Of a stretch of DNA of 34,664 bases, positions 17,634 to 30,124 are shown piece after piece. The notes beneath the pieces are model-generated. The model had not been told where the DNA came from. It was given only the letters and a program-made list of their open reading frames with translations, and ran no database searches. The DNA comes from Lysobacter antibioticus HS124 (lineage in GTDB: Bacteria; Pseudomonadota; Gammaproteobacteria; Xanthomonadales; Xanthomonadaceae): positions 1-34,664 of the forward strand of contig NZ_HG424556.1 in NCBI RefSeq assembly GCF_000336385.2. Reading direction: 5' to 3'. Each line of letters starts with the position of its first letter. Positions within the stretch are counted from its first letter, which is position 1. The position numbers and the translations under genes are program-made.

Positions 17634-20122
17634 GCGGCGGCTCCTGTTTGGATATTCGACGGCGTCGACGGGCGCCAGCGGCGCAGCAACAAGGTATTGC
17701 CCAGCACGCTCACGCTGGAGAACGCCATCGCCGCCGCGGCGACGATCGGGTCCAGCCAGCCGAACGCGGCCAGGGCGATGCCGACGACGTTGTAGCCGAA
17801 GGCCCAGAACAGATTCTGGCGGATCTTGCGCGTGGTGCGGCGGGAAATGTCGATCGCATCGGCGACCAGCCCGGGTTCGGCGCGCATCAGGGTGATGCCG
17901 GCCGCCTGCATGGCCACGTCGGTGCCGCTGCCCATGGCGATGCCGACGTCGGCCGCGGCCAGCGCCGGGGCGTCGTTGACGCCGTCGCCGACCATCGCCA
18001 CCGCGCCGTCGCGGCGCAACTGCGCGACCGCTTCGGCCTTCTGTTCCGGCAGGACTTCGGCGCGCACCTCATCGATGCCCAGGTCGCGCGCGATCGCCTG
18101 TGCCGCGCCGAGGTGATCGCCGGAGATCATCGCCGTGCGCAGTCCCAGCGCATGCAGACGCTGGATCGCCGCACGCGCCTGCGGCCGCGGCGCATCGCGG
18201 AAGCCGAGCACGCCGAGCAGCTGCCGGCCGTGCGCGTCGTCGGCGGCCAGCCAGGACACACTGTGGCCGTTGTCGGCCAGGCGTTGCGCGGCATCGGCCA
18301 ACGCGTCGGCAGCGACCCCGGCTTCGGCCAGCATGCGGCCGCTGCCGAGCAACAGGTCGCGTCCGCCGATGCGGCCGCGCAGGCCGCGTCCGGGCATCGC
18401 GCGCAATTGCGTCGCCTCGGGCAGGCGCAGGCCGTCGGCGCGATCCAGGGTGGCGCGCGCCAGCGGGTGTTCGCTGCCGCGCTGCAACGCCGCCGCCTGG
18501 GCCAGCAGCGCATCGCGGTCGCCGTCGACGGCGATCCATTCGGCCAGTACCGGCCGGCCTTCGGTCAGGGTGCCGGTCTTGTCGAAGGCGACGGTGTCGA
18601 TGCGGTGGGCGATCTCCAACGCTTCGGCGTCCTTGATCAGCAGGCCGGCGCGCGCGGCCACGCCGGTGCCGGCCATGATCGCAGTCGGCGTGGCCAGGCC
18701 CAGGGCGCAGGGGCAGGCGATCACCAGCACCGCCACCGCATTGAGGATGGCCTGGTTCCAGTCGCCCGTGCCCAGCCCCCAGGCCAGCAGCGTGATCAGG
18801 GCCAGCGCGATCACCACCGGCACGAACACCGCGCTGACCCGGTCGACCAGGCGCTGGATCGGCGCCTTCTTGGCTTGCGCGTCCTCGACCAGACGGATGA
18901 TCCGCGCCAGCGCGGTTTCCGCGCCGACCGCCAGGGTCTCGACGATCAGGCGGCCTTCGCCGTTGATCGCGCCGCCGGTCACTCGCTCGCCTTCGTGACG
19001 CGGTACCGGCAGCGATTCGCCGGTGATCAGCGATTCGTCGACATGGCTGCGGCCTTCGCGGATGCGGCCGTCGGCAGCGATGCGTTCGCCGGGCAGGACC
19101 ACGACCAGGTCGCCGACCTGCAACTGCGCGATCGGCAGCTCGCGTTCGACCCCGTCGCGCAACACCCGCGCCCGCGCCGGCCGCAATGCCTGCAGGGCGC
19201 GGATCGCCGCGGTGGTCTGGCGCTTGGCGCGCGCTTCCAGCCATTTGCCGAGCAGAATCAGGGTGACGATCACCGCCGAGGTCTCGAAGTACAGCGCCTG
19301 GCTGTCGCCGCGCCACAGGTGGTAGAGGCTGAGGCCGTATCCGGCGCTGGTGCCGAGCGCGACCAGCAGGTCCATGTTGCCGCTGCCGGCGCGCAGCGCA
19401 TGCCAGCCGGCCCGGTAGAAGCGCGCGCCGAGCCAGAACTGCACCGGCGTCGCCAGCGCTAGTTGCAGCCAGCCCGGCAGCATCCAGTGCTGGCCGAACA
19501 GCAGGCCGAACATCGGCAGCACCAGGGGCAGGGTCAGCGCGGCCGCCAGGCAAAGGTGCAATGTTTCGCGGCTCAGCGGCGAACGCGCCGCGACTGCGTC
19601 GTCGCCTGCAGCCGCTTGGGTGGCCGGACCGACGTCGCCTGCGGCCGCTTCGCCGCCGGGCAGGGCGGCCGCGTAGCCGGCGCGCTCGACCGCGACGATC
19701 AGCACCGCCGGATCGAGCCCGCCGAAGTGGCGCACCCGGGCCCGCTCGGTAGCCAGATTGACCGTGGCCGACAACACCCCGGGCACGGCCCTCAGGGCCT
19801 TCTCGAGTCGGCTCACGCAGGAGCCGCAAGTCATGCCGCGCAGCGCCAGTTCGGTTTCGTCGCCGGTCACGGAATAACCGGCCGCGGCGACGGCGCGCTC
19901 GATCTCAATGACTGAGACGGCGCCGGCGGAGGCTATCTCGGCGGTTTCGGTGGCCAGATTGACGCTGGCCTCGTCCACGCCGGGCACGGCGAGCAAGGCT
20001 TTTTCGACCCGGGCCACGCAGGAACCGCAGGTCATGCCGGTCACGCCGAAGCGCAAGCGGACGGCGGGAGCGGCGTCGGTGCCGCCTGGGGCGGCGGAGG
20101 TCGGGTAGGCGGCGGATGGCAT
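17630..20122 (-). CDS. copA: Cu(I)-exporting P1B-type ATPase CopA
   Basis: An 830-residue copper pump that moves Cu(I) from cytoplasm to periplasm. Two N-terminal heavy-metal domains each carry GMTCGSC (C32/C35 and C99/C102). Then come eight hydrophobic segments, the TGES actuator motif, the membrane metal site CPC at 470-472 ([13 protein letters not shown]), the phosphorylation site DKTGT at D514, SEHPLA for nucleotide binding, [16 protein letters not shown], and the distal metal-site residues in [20 protein letters not shown]. The start is ATG 20122 with AAGGA 7 bp upstream. An upstream in-frame ATG at 20176 lies inside the CueR operator and is rejected. It is the first gene of a copA-cueR operon. 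Full length, no broken motifs. Confidence 0.96.
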   Translation of the reverse strand: MPSAAYPTSAAPGGTDAAPAVRLRFGVTGMTCGSCVARVEKALLAVPGVDEASVNLATETAEIASAGAVSVIEIERAVAAAGYSVTGDETELALRGMTCGSCVSRLEKALRAVPGVLSATVNLATERARVRHFGGLDPAVLIVAVERAGYAAALPGGEAAAGDVGPATQAAAGDDAVAARSPLSRETLHLCLAAALTLPLVLPMFGLLFGQHWMLPGWLQLALATPVQFWLGARFYRAGWHALRAGSGNMDLLVALGTSAGYGLSLYHLWRGDSQALYFETSAVIVTLILLGKWLEARAKRQTTAAIRALQALRPARARVLRDGVERELPIAQLQVGDLVVVLPGERIAADGRIREGRSHVDESLITGESLPVPRHEGERVTGGAINGEGRLIVETLAVGAETALARIIRLVEDAQAKKAPIQRLVDRVSAVFVPVVIALALITLLAWGLGTGDWNQAILNAVAVLVIACPCALGLATPTAIMAGTGVAARAGLLIKDAEALEIAHRIDTVAFDKTGTLTEGRPVLAEWIAVDGDRDALLAQAAALQRGSEHPLARATLDRADGLRLPEATQLRAMPGRGLRGRIGGRDLLLGSGRMLAEAGVAADALADAAQRLADNGHSVSWLAADDAHGRQLLGVLGFRDAPRPQARAAIQRLHALGLRTAMISGDHLGAAQAIARDLGIDEVRAEVLPEQKAEAVAQLRRDGAVAMVGDGVNDAPALAAADVGIAMGSGTDVAMQAAGITLMRAEPGLVADAIDISRRTTRKIRQNLFWAFGYNVVGIALAAFGWLDPIVAAAAMAFSSVSVLGNTLLLRRWRPSTPSNIQTGAAA

Positions 20123-20159
20123 CGCAGATTCCTTCGCTTGCGGTTCGGGGTTGCGAGGC

Positions 20160-20190
20160 AGTCTTGGGCTTCCCATGATGGGAAGGTCAA
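20160..20190 (-). promoter_or_regulatory. CueR-type copA promoter and operator
   Basis: On the minus strand: -35 TTGACC (20190-20185), a 19-bp spacer, -10 AAGACT (20165-20160). The spacer contains the perfect dyad CTTCCCAT-C-ATGGGAAG (20185-20169). TTGACCTTCCC-N-GGAAG with an over-long 19-bp spacer is the hallmark of CueR/MerR promoters, which are inactive until the regulator distorts the DNA. It lies 38 bp before the copA start. Confidence 0.88.
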
Positions 20191-20517
20191 GCGATCGCCG
20201 CCAGGGGCGAGGCTGAACGGTTCAGTGCCTCCGGCGTCGCAACGCTCTCGTGCCGCAGGCAGCGGTTTTGCGGCGCAGAATCGGCCCAATGTCGGGTCGG
20301 GTGTGTGGCCGATTCGGCGGGGCGATTCGTGCGGAACCGCCCCAGGGACGCAACGAGGGCGTGGCGGCGATCGGCAAGCGACTCGCCCGAGCGGTGCGAT
20401 ACCGCGCCGCAAGTGCAAGCCGGGCGCCTCATGTTCGACCCAGGCCGTACGATCCACCCGCGGGCCGCCGTCGCGTCCCGCTCCGTTCTCGCGAGGCCGC
20501 GGCAACGCGGCGAATTC
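20191..20517. other. Intergenic region between divergent copA and lhr
   Basis: 327 bp of GC-rich DNA. Beyond the copA promoter at its left edge I see no gene, hairpin or clear promoter. The lhr frame stays open upstream of the chosen start, with an alternative ATG at 20430. Confidence 0.4.
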
Positions 20518-24999
<4,482 letters not shown>

Positions 25000-25027
25000 C
25001 CGCCTCCGGCGGCCCCATGGGGCCTGC
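25000..25027 (+). terminator. Short hairpins after lhr
   Basis: CCGCC-TCC-GGCGG followed at once by the 14-bp palindrome GGCCCCATGGGGCC (25011-25024), right after the lhr stop. No T tract, so function as a terminator is only plausible. Confidence 0.35.
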
Positions 25028-25038
25028 GACTTGCCGCT

Positions 25039-25063
25039 GTAGGAGCGGCGTAAGCCGCCACCG
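25039..25063 (+). repeat. Dispersed palindromic element, copy 5
   Basis: TGTAGGAGCGGCGTAAGCCGC followed by CACC: the least degenerate copy, sharing GGAGCGGCGTAAGCCGC exactly with the copy at 16106-16130. It lies 40 bp after lhr. Confidence 0.7.
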
Positions 25064-25217
25064 CCGCCGCAGTGCGCGCAGCGCTCGACCTGAAGCCGGC
25101 CGCTGCCTCGCGCCGGGCGACCATCGGCCGCGTCACTGGGCGTCGGCCGCGCCGCTTTCGTCCGTGTGCGTCAGCATTCGACCCGGCGCCGGCCCGCTGC
25201 CCTGCGACTGCAAGGGC

Positions 25218-25535
25218 TCAGGCTCCGCTGCCCTGCATCGCGACCGGGCGGGGCAGGCGGCTCTGGAACGAGGCGCGGACGCGGGCGAAGCCGCGCCGGT
25301 ACAGCGTGCCACTGGTCGCCAGATGGCCTGCTTCGAGCACCTGCAGCGTCGCCACCGAACGCGCGGCGGCGCCTTGCGCGGCGGTTTCCAGCAGGGACTC
25401 GGCCATCAGCTGATAGGCCAGGCATTCGCCCCTGAGACCTTCGATCTGTTCGTACAGGCCCAGGCATTTGTGTTGCAGTTCCAGCGTCTCGCGCAGCGCG
25501 GTTTCGAGTGCGGTTTGCGGATCGATCGGGGGCAC
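25218..25535 (-). CDS. Hypothetical helical protein
   Basis: A 105-residue soluble protein that I cannot name. It reads as a single helical bundle (TALETALRETLELQHKCLGL, then YEQIEGLRGECLAYQLMAES) with a basic tail (RRGFARVRASFQSRLPRP). Two cysteines sit in the helices; there is no signal or membrane segment. GTG 25535 is chosen because CAGGAG lies exactly 6 bp upstream; the in-frame GTG 25574 has no ribosome-binding site. It lies downstream of the UbiB-like gene in the same direction, 139 bp away, and may be read from the same promoter. Confidence 0.65.
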   Translation of the reverse strand: MPPIDPQTALETALRETLELQHKCLGLYEQIEGLRGECLAYQLMAESLLETAAQGAAARSVATLQVLEAGHLATSGTLYRRGFARVRASFQSRLPRPVAMQGSGA

Positions 25536-25674
25536 GTTCGGCTCCTGTGGCGTTGACGATGGCTGGCGGCTCACGAAACGGCCGATGCGGTGCGGAGCCC
25601 GTGCGAGGATGCCTTCGCGACGGAACGATCGCCGGCCGACCGGCCGGTCGGCGGAGCGGAGCGGAGCATCACGG

Positions 25675-27393
25675 TCACGGCGGCGTGTTGTGCTTGCGCG
25701 ACGGCGCCTTGCGGTCGCTGAGCAGGGCGCTGACCACCAGGCCGACGCCGAGCACGCAGGCGAACAGGAACAGCACCAGCGCCAACGCCGGATAGCCGAG
25801 CAAGCGGTGCGGCGTGTCGATGCGCATCATCACCGCCGAGGCGATGATCAGCGCGGCGGCGATCGCCCCGGTGCTGATCCGGTTGGCGATCTTCTGCAGG
25901 CTTTCCATCAGCCGCGACTCCTCCAGCCCCGCCACCGACACTTGCATGCGGTTTTCGGCCAATAGCGACAGCAGCGCGGACAGCTTGCGCGGCGCGTCGC
26001 GCACCAGGCCCTGCAGCTCCAGTGCCTCGGTCGCCAGCCCCGGCGCCGACAGCGAATGGCGCAGGCGGCCGAGCATGACGAACTCCAGGTGCGGGCGGAC
26101 CACCTCCTGAATGTCGAGGTCGGGCGCCAGCGCATGCGCTACCGCCTGCAGGTTGAGCAGGGTGCGGCCGAGCAGGCCCAGTTCCGGCGGCGGCCGCAGG
26201 CCGCAGGCCACCGCGACCCGCACCACTTCGATGAACAAGGTGCCTTCGGCGAGTTCGGCGCTGGACTGCTGCGCCGCATAACGGCCGACCAGATGGCCGA
26301 TCTCGCGCCGGTAGCGGACTTCGTCGAAGGATTCCAGGCGCGTACCGATGGCGATGGTCTCGGCCGCCGCGTCCTCGCCGCGACCGTCGACCGCGGCCAG
26401 CATCAGCTTCAGCAGGCGGTCGCGGCGTTGCGGCGGTACGTGCACGATCATGCCCAGGTCGAGCACCGCCAGGCGCCCGTCCTCGGCCAGCAGAATGTTG
26501 CCCGGATGCGGATCGGCGTGGATCTCGCCGTGCAGGAACACCTGATCCAGGTACCCGCGCAACAGCGCTACCGCCAGCGGTGCGTACTCGTGCTCGGTGC
26601 GCAGCAGCCCGGACAGGTCGATCACCTTGCGCCCACGCACCAGTTCCATGGTGATGATGCGCGGCCCGCACAGACTCCACACCGGCTGCGGCACGTACAG
26701 CTCCGGATAGCGGGCCAGGTGCGAAGCGAAACGCTCGAGGTTGCGCGCTTCGGCGCAGTAGTCCAATTCGGTGTAGAGCGCGCGGCGGAACTCGTCGAGC
26801 CAGTCGGCGAAATGCATGCGCCGCCCGGTCGCGGTGACCCGGTCGGCGGTGTAGGCGAGGCGGGCGAGGATATCCAGATCGGTTCCGATCACCGCCTCGA
26901 TGCCGGGCCGCTGCAACTTGACCGCGACTTCGCGGCCGTCGCGCAAGGTCGCGCGATGCACCTGCGCCAGCGAGGCGCGGCCGATCGGTTCCGGGTCGAA
27001 GCGCATGAATGCCTTGGTCAGACGCACCCGCAAGCGCTCTTCGACGAGCTCGCGAACCTGTGGGAACGGGATCTGTTCGGTCACCCGGTCCTGCATCCGT
27101 TCCAGTGCGCGGTGCAGGTCCTCCGGCAACAGGTCGGGGCGGGTCGAGAGCGCCTGGCCGAGCTTGATGAAGGCCGGCCCCAGCGACTCCAGGTCGTGGA
27201 CGAAGGCCTCGCCGTCGCGGCGTTCGCCGGAGGCCTGCGCTTGCGCGTGTTCCGACAGGCCGCGCCCGGCGGCGACGTCGAATTCCGAGAACGCGCCGAT
27301 GTGGCGGTATTTGGCGACGAAGGCCAGGATGCGCGCTGTGCGCAGAGCCGGACTATCCCCGCGGTCGAGCCGGTCGAGCAGGGCCGGGGCCAT
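25675..27393 (-). CDS. UbiB/ABC1 (AarF) family atypical kinase
   Basis: A 572-residue member of the UbiB/ADCK/ABC1 protein-kinase-like family, whose best-known members act in quinone biosynthesis or lipid handling at membranes. The family hallmark KLGQ is at 77-80 (FIKLGQALSTRPDLLP), the modified nucleotide loop PIGRASLAQVH at 136-146, the ATP lysine K159, the catalytic loop HADPHPGN at 292-299 and the metal-binding DLG at 312-314. Two C-terminal transmembrane helices end the protein, as in UbiB. It is unlikely to be the housekeeping ubiB because no ubiE or ubiJ lies nearby, and its loop reads GRASLAQ rather than the usual A-S-A-S-I-A-Q. It is the last gene of a three-gene unit behind a sigma-54 promoter. 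The start, ATG 27393, is 3 bp after the previous stop. Confidence 0.88.
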   Translation of the reverse strand: MAPALLDRLDRGDSPALRTARILAFVAKYRHIGAFSEFDVAAGRGLSEHAQAQASGERRDGEAFVHDLESLGPAFIKLGQALSTRPDLLPEDLHRALERMQDRVTEQIPFPQVRELVEERLRVRLTKAFMRFDPEPIGRASLAQVHRATLRDGREVAVKLQRPGIEAVIGTDLDILARLAYTADRVTATGRRMHFADWLDEFRRALYTELDYCAEARNLERFASHLARYPELYVPQPVWSLCGPRIITMELVRGRKVIDLSGLLRTEHEYAPLAVALLRGYLDQVFLHGEIHADPHPGNILLAEDGRLAVLDLGMIVHVPPQRRDRLLKLMLAAVDGRGEDAAAETIAIGTRLESFDEVRYRREIGHLVGRYAAQQSSAELAEGTLFIEVVRVAVACGLRPPPELGLLGRTLLNLQAVAHALAPDLDIQEVVRPHLEFVMLGRLRHSLSAPGLATEALELQGLVRDAPRKLSALLSLLAENRMQVSVAGLEESRLMESLQKIANRISTGAIAAALIIASAVMMRIDTPHRLLGYPALALVLFLFACVLGVGLVVSALLSDRKAPSRKHNTPP

Positions 27394-27396
27394 GGC

Positions 27397-27582
27397 TCAG
27401 CCGCCGCGCCGACGACGTTCGACCGTCTCGGCCGCATAGCCGACCGCTGCTACGGCTGCGATTTCGCGCGGGCGGCATTCGCCGACCGCCCAGCGCACGA
27501 TCCTATAGCGCGGGTCGTGCCGCGGTTCCGAGCCGATGCGATGGCGGTCCTCATCGCTGCGTCGTTGCGGATCATCGTGCAT
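27397..27582 (-). CDS. Very small basic protein upstream of the UbiB-like kinase
   Basis: A 61-residue protein, rich in Arg, His and Asp in its first half (MHDDPQRRSDEDRHRIGSEP), then RYRIVRWAVGECRPREIAAV, and ending in a basic RRRRGG. I do not recognise it. The gene call rests on a proper ribosome-binding site (GGAGA 7 bp before ATG 27582), a 3-bp gap to the kinase start, and its place in the same unit. It has no signal peptide or membrane helix. It could also be a leader peptide that helps translate the kinase. Confidence 0.55.
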   Translation of the reverse strand: MHDDPQRRSDEDRHRIGSEPRHDPRYRIVRWAVGECRPREIAAVAAVGYAAETVERRRRGG

Positions 27583-27650
27583 GGCGGACTCTCCGGCTGA
27601 GTTCGAGGCGAGTGCTCCGGGCGGTCTGCTTGGCGCGCTCGCCCGGCGGT

Positions 27651-27875
27651 TCAATGCAAGGACGGGCGTGGGACGGGCGGCCCGAGGCGACTGTCGAGCA
27701 TGAAGCGGATGCGCGCACCGACATAGTCGTATTCGTCGCGATCGGCGTGAGCGAGCACGGCCTCGATGGCGAGGCCGAATTCGCGTTCCAGGGTCTGCGA
27801 ATCGGGCGGCGATTCGGTCCAGCCGGCGACGATCCGGTCCAGCTGATCCAGGGCAAGTTCGAGCGCGTCGTTCAT
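27651..27875 (-). CDS. Small acidic protein, first gene of the UbiB-like kinase unit
   Basis: A 74-residue acidic helical protein (MNDALELALDQLDRIVAGWT, then LEREFGLAIEAVLAHADRDE and YVGARIRFMLDSRLG), without cysteine, signal peptide or membrane helix. Its family is not recognised. The start is certain: ATG 27875 is preceded by GAGGAGGA at ideal spacing. It is the first gene after a sigma-54 element 91 bp upstream and lies 68 bp before the next small gene. Position suggests a role with the kinase; nothing more can be said from sequence. Confidence 0.75.
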   Translation of the reverse strand: MNDALELALDQLDRIVAGWTESPPDSQTLEREFGLAIEAVLAHADRDEYDYVGARIRFMLDSRLGPPVPRPSLH

Positions 27876-28350
27876 GGCGTCCTCCTCGGCGGCGCATGGG
27901 CGGCGGGTGTGTCGCTGGCGGCGGCTGTCGATCGGTGCTGTCGTTGCGGGCTGTCACTCTCCATCGAAGCAAGGCGCATGCCAGCGGCGCGTCCGCGGAC
28001 GTGGCCGTCGTCCGCCGGTCAGGCGCGATTCGGCCAAGCCCGGCCTTCGCCGCCAGCGGGCCCGCGCGGACGTTTTCCCGCCGAGCCGACGCGGAAACCG
28101 GCCGATGCCGCACCACCGCGCGGTTTGGGCGACGGCTCATTCGGCAAGGCCGGCGCCTCCCGCCGGATACGGTCCGGCCCGCGCGTCGGAATCCGCGCAA
28201 GGCATTCGCCGCGACCGGAAGTATTTTCCTTGCGCGAACAAATTTCGCCGCGATTCGGCAGGGCGGCGACCGGCGCGGGCCGAGTCGGCGCGCGGCTCGG
28301 CGCGGTTGCGACACCGCCCAGGCCGCTTCGTGGCCGTGCGCAAGGCGTGT
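27876..28350. other. Intergenic region upstream of the kinase unit
   Basis: 475 bp without a supported gene. It holds the sigma-54 element at 27966-27984. Further upstream are a 12-bp palindrome CGTCCGCGGACG near 27990, an AT-richer patch (28221-28251), and the 11-mer CTTGCGCGAAC (28229-28239). Its reverse complement recurs at 28779-28789. Confidence 0.5.
27966..27984 (-). promoter_or_regulatory. Sigma-54 (RpoN) promoter of the kinase unit
   Basis: On the minus strand CTGGCATGCGCCTTGCTTC: GG and GC dinucleotides separated by exactly 10 bp, with TGGCA and TTGC both intact against the consensus YTGGCACG-N4-TTGCW. The predicted start of transcription is near 27958, about 83 nt before ATG 27875. 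Confidence 0.78.
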
Positions 28351-28623
28351 TCAGCGGGCCCGGCTGGGGCTGTGGAACAGACTGTAAATGCCGAGCGAGA
28401 CGATCGCACCAAGCAGGCTAAGCGTCAAACCGGCCAGACTGAGATCGCCGCGATCGAGTTGGCTGATGCCCAGCAAGCGTGCGGCGCAGCCGCCGGCGAT
28501 CGCGCCGGCGATTCCGACCGCGATGTGCTGCGCGGTGTGGGGCGGCGCTGCGTTGCGCATGGCGCGGCTGCCGATCCAGCCGACCAGGGCGCCTATCGCG
28601 AGCCAAACGAGGATGCCGATCAT
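28351..28623 (-). CDS. GlsB/YeaQ/YmgE-family stress membrane protein
   Basis: A 90-residue membrane protein of the transglycosylase-associated family, found in general stress and envelope-stress regulons. Three hydrophobic segments are visible: MIGILVWLAIGALVGWIGSR, then IAVGIAGAIAGGCAARLLG, and SLAGLTLSLLGAIVSLGIYS. The family glycine pattern (GALVGW, GIAGAIAGG, GAI) is present. The start is ATG 28623 with GAGGAG 7 bp upstream. It is transcribed alone toward the kinase unit, 366 bp before that unit's promoter. No perfectly spaced sigma-54 element was found for it. Confidence 0.87.
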   Translation of the reverse strand: MIGILVWLAIGALVGWIGSRAMRNAAPPHTAQHIAVGIAGAIAGGCAARLLGISQLDRGDLSLAGLTLSLLGAIVSLGIYSLFHSPSRAR

Positions 28624-29002
28624 GCCGTTTCTCCTCTTCGATGCCGGCGCAAACGGCCGCCGGAGGCCGTATGTCGCTATCTCACGATGGTCGCGCCGCC
28701 GTCACGAACGCGTCCTTTGCGCACCACGAGGCGCTTGGGTTGCGACGATCTGCGCAGTCCGCCACGTTTTGTCCGTGCGTTCGCGCAAGTCCGCGCAAGC
28801 GAGCGCCATGCGGCGCGGGCTGGCACAGGGTTTGCTTTATAGCGGTTGCCCGTTCCATCGTTGGTCAGAACGCATAAACGGCGCGAAGGCGGGCAGGGCC
28901 GTGGCCGGCGCGGTTGCGGGCGTTCGCAGCCATGGGCGCGCAGGTTCGCGGCCTCCATCCGAACGGCCGCGCATCGCGTATGCGCCGACCTGCGAGGCGA
29001 TC
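28624..29002. other. Intergenic region between divergent GlsB-type and VOC genes
   Basis: 379 bp without a supported gene. It contains the sigma-54 element at 28820-28838, an 8-bp palindrome CTGCGCAG at 28750-28757 about 65 bp before it, and two CGCGCAAG direct repeats (28783-28798). The long leader (about 156 nt) between the predicted start and ATG 29003 shows no obvious structured RNA. Confidence 0.5.
28820..28838 (+). promoter_or_regulatory. Sigma-54 (RpoN) promoter of the VOC-udgX unit
   Basis: CTGGCACAGGGTTTGCTTT: perfect TGGCAC and TTGCT blocks with 10 bp between GG and GC, then an AT-rich TTTAT where the strands would open. Predicted start near 28847; the next gene in this direction begins at 29003. 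Confidence 0.82.
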
Positions 29003-29383
29003 ATGCACAGAAGCCGATTCGCGCAATTGGTCATCGATTGCGAAACCACCGACCCCGATTGGGCGGCGCAGTTCTGGGCCCAGGCCCTGGGCTGCCGCAT
29101 CCATCGTCTGCACAGCAGCGGCGACGCGATGTACCGGCAGTTGCTGACCCATGAAAACCAGCCCTGCGTCCTGGTGCAGGCGGTCGAACACGCCAGTCGC
29201 ATGCACCTGGACATCGAGACCGACGACGTCGAGGCCGAAGTCGTGCGCCTGGAGCAACTCGGCGCGGCGCGCATCGCCCAGGTCAAGCAATGGTGGGTGA
29301 TGGCGGCGCCGACCGGGCAGCGGTTTTGCGTGCTGCCGCCGCAACGGCCCGATTTTCCCGCGCACAGCAACGTGTGGCGTTGA
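29003..29383 (+). CDS. VOC-family (glyoxalase-like) protein
   Basis: A 126-residue protein of the vicinal-oxygen-chelate fold. The opening FAQLVIDCETTDPDWAAQFW and the closing RMHLDIETDDVEAEVVRLEQ, then GAARIAQV and PTGQRFCVLPP, match the glyoxalase-6 type of small VOC proteins, often annotated as glyoxalase or dioxygenase-like without a known substrate. It may detoxify a small electrophile or bind a drug; the sequence does not decide. The start is ATG 29003 with GAGG 5 bp upstream. It is 12 bp from udgX and certainly cotranscribed with it. Confidence 0.82.
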   Translation: MHRSRFAQLVIDCETTDPDWAAQFWAQALGCRIHRLHSSGDAMYRQLLTHENQPCVLVQAVEHASRMHLDIETDDVEAEVVRLEQLGAARIAQVKQWWVMAAPTGQRFCVLPPQRPDFPAHSNVWR

Positions 29384-29395
29384 CCCGAGGCGGCG

Positions 29396-30091
29396 ATGAA
29401 CGCACCCGACGACGGCGGTCCCAGGCGCGCTCCGGCCCGACGCGCGCACCTGTCCACGGCGGTGCCGTTCGCCAAGCCGGTCGGCGAAATTCCCAAGGGC
29501 TCGTTGCGCCATCTCCGCGACGAGGCCGAGCACTGCCGTCGTTGCCCGCTGTGGCGCGGCGCGACCCAGACCGTGTTCGGCCGCGGCTCGTCCGATGCGC
29601 GGGCGATGCTGATCGGCGAGCAGCCCGGTGACCGCGAGGACCTGCGCGGTGAGCCCTTCGTCGGCCCGGCCGGACGCCTGCTCGACAAGGCGCTGGCCGA
29701 CGCCGGGCTGGCGCGCTCGGCCTTGTACCTGACTAACGCGGTCAAGCATTTCAAGTACGAGCAGCGCGGCCCCGACCGCCTGCACACGCGCGCCAGCGCG
29801 CGCGAGCAGGAAGCCTGCCGGGTCTGGCTCGCGGCCGAGTGGCTGCGGGTGCGTCCGCGGTTGGCGGTCGCGCTCGGTGCGATGGCGGCGCAGACCCTGT
29901 TCGGCAGCGGCTTCCGGCTCAGCCGCGAGCGCGGGCAATGGCTCGAACTGGAACCGCATTGCCGGGCGTTGGCGACCTGGCACCCGTCCTCGGTGTTGCG
30001 CACCCCGGGAACGGGCCGGCAAAGGCGCTACGCCGAACTGGTCGAAGACCTCGGCCGGCTGGCCGAGGCCTTGCGCGAACCGGAGCCGTGA
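29396..30091 (+). CDS. udgX: UdgX-family uracil-DNA glycosylase
   Basis: A 231-residue Fe-S uracil-DNA glycosylase of the UdgX type, which removes uracil and stays covalently bound to the abasic site. Family marks: CRRC (C47, C50) with C141 and C189 as likely 4Fe-4S ligands; the water/uracil pocket GEQPGDREDLRGEPFVGPAG at about 74-93; and NAVKHFKYEQRG followed by the UdgX-specific loop ending DRLH, with H130 in the position of the covalent nucleophile. ATWHPSSVLR gives the second active-site motif. In known UdgX the loop is KRRIH; here it is PDRLH, keeping the key Arg and His. The start is ATG 29396 with GAGG 5 bp upstream. Confidence 0.9.
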   Translation: MNAPDDGGPRRAPARRAHLSTAVPFAKPVGEIPKGSLRHLRDEAEHCRRCPLWRGATQTVFGRGSSDARAMLIGEQPGDREDLRGEPFVGPAGRLLDKALADAGLARSALYLTNAVKHFKYEQRGPDRLHTRASAREQEACRVWLAAEWLRVRPRLAVALGAMAAQTLFGSGFRLSRERGQWLELEPHCRALATWHPSSVLRTPGTGRQRRYAELVEDLGRLAEALREPEP

Positions 30092-30124
30092 GCGCCCGCG
30101 TGTTCGACGCTGCGCGGGCCGGGG

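Noticed and set aside
28795-28810. Sigma-54-like TGGCGCTCGCTTGC on the minus strand, before the GlsB-type gene
   Set aside because: The gap between GG and GC is 9 bp, not 10, and TGGCA is not kept.
28677-28958. Open frame of 93 codons on the minus strand across the sigma-54 element
   Set aside because: Arg/Pro-rich, no ribosome-binding site, and it overlaps the better-supported promoter at 28820-28838.
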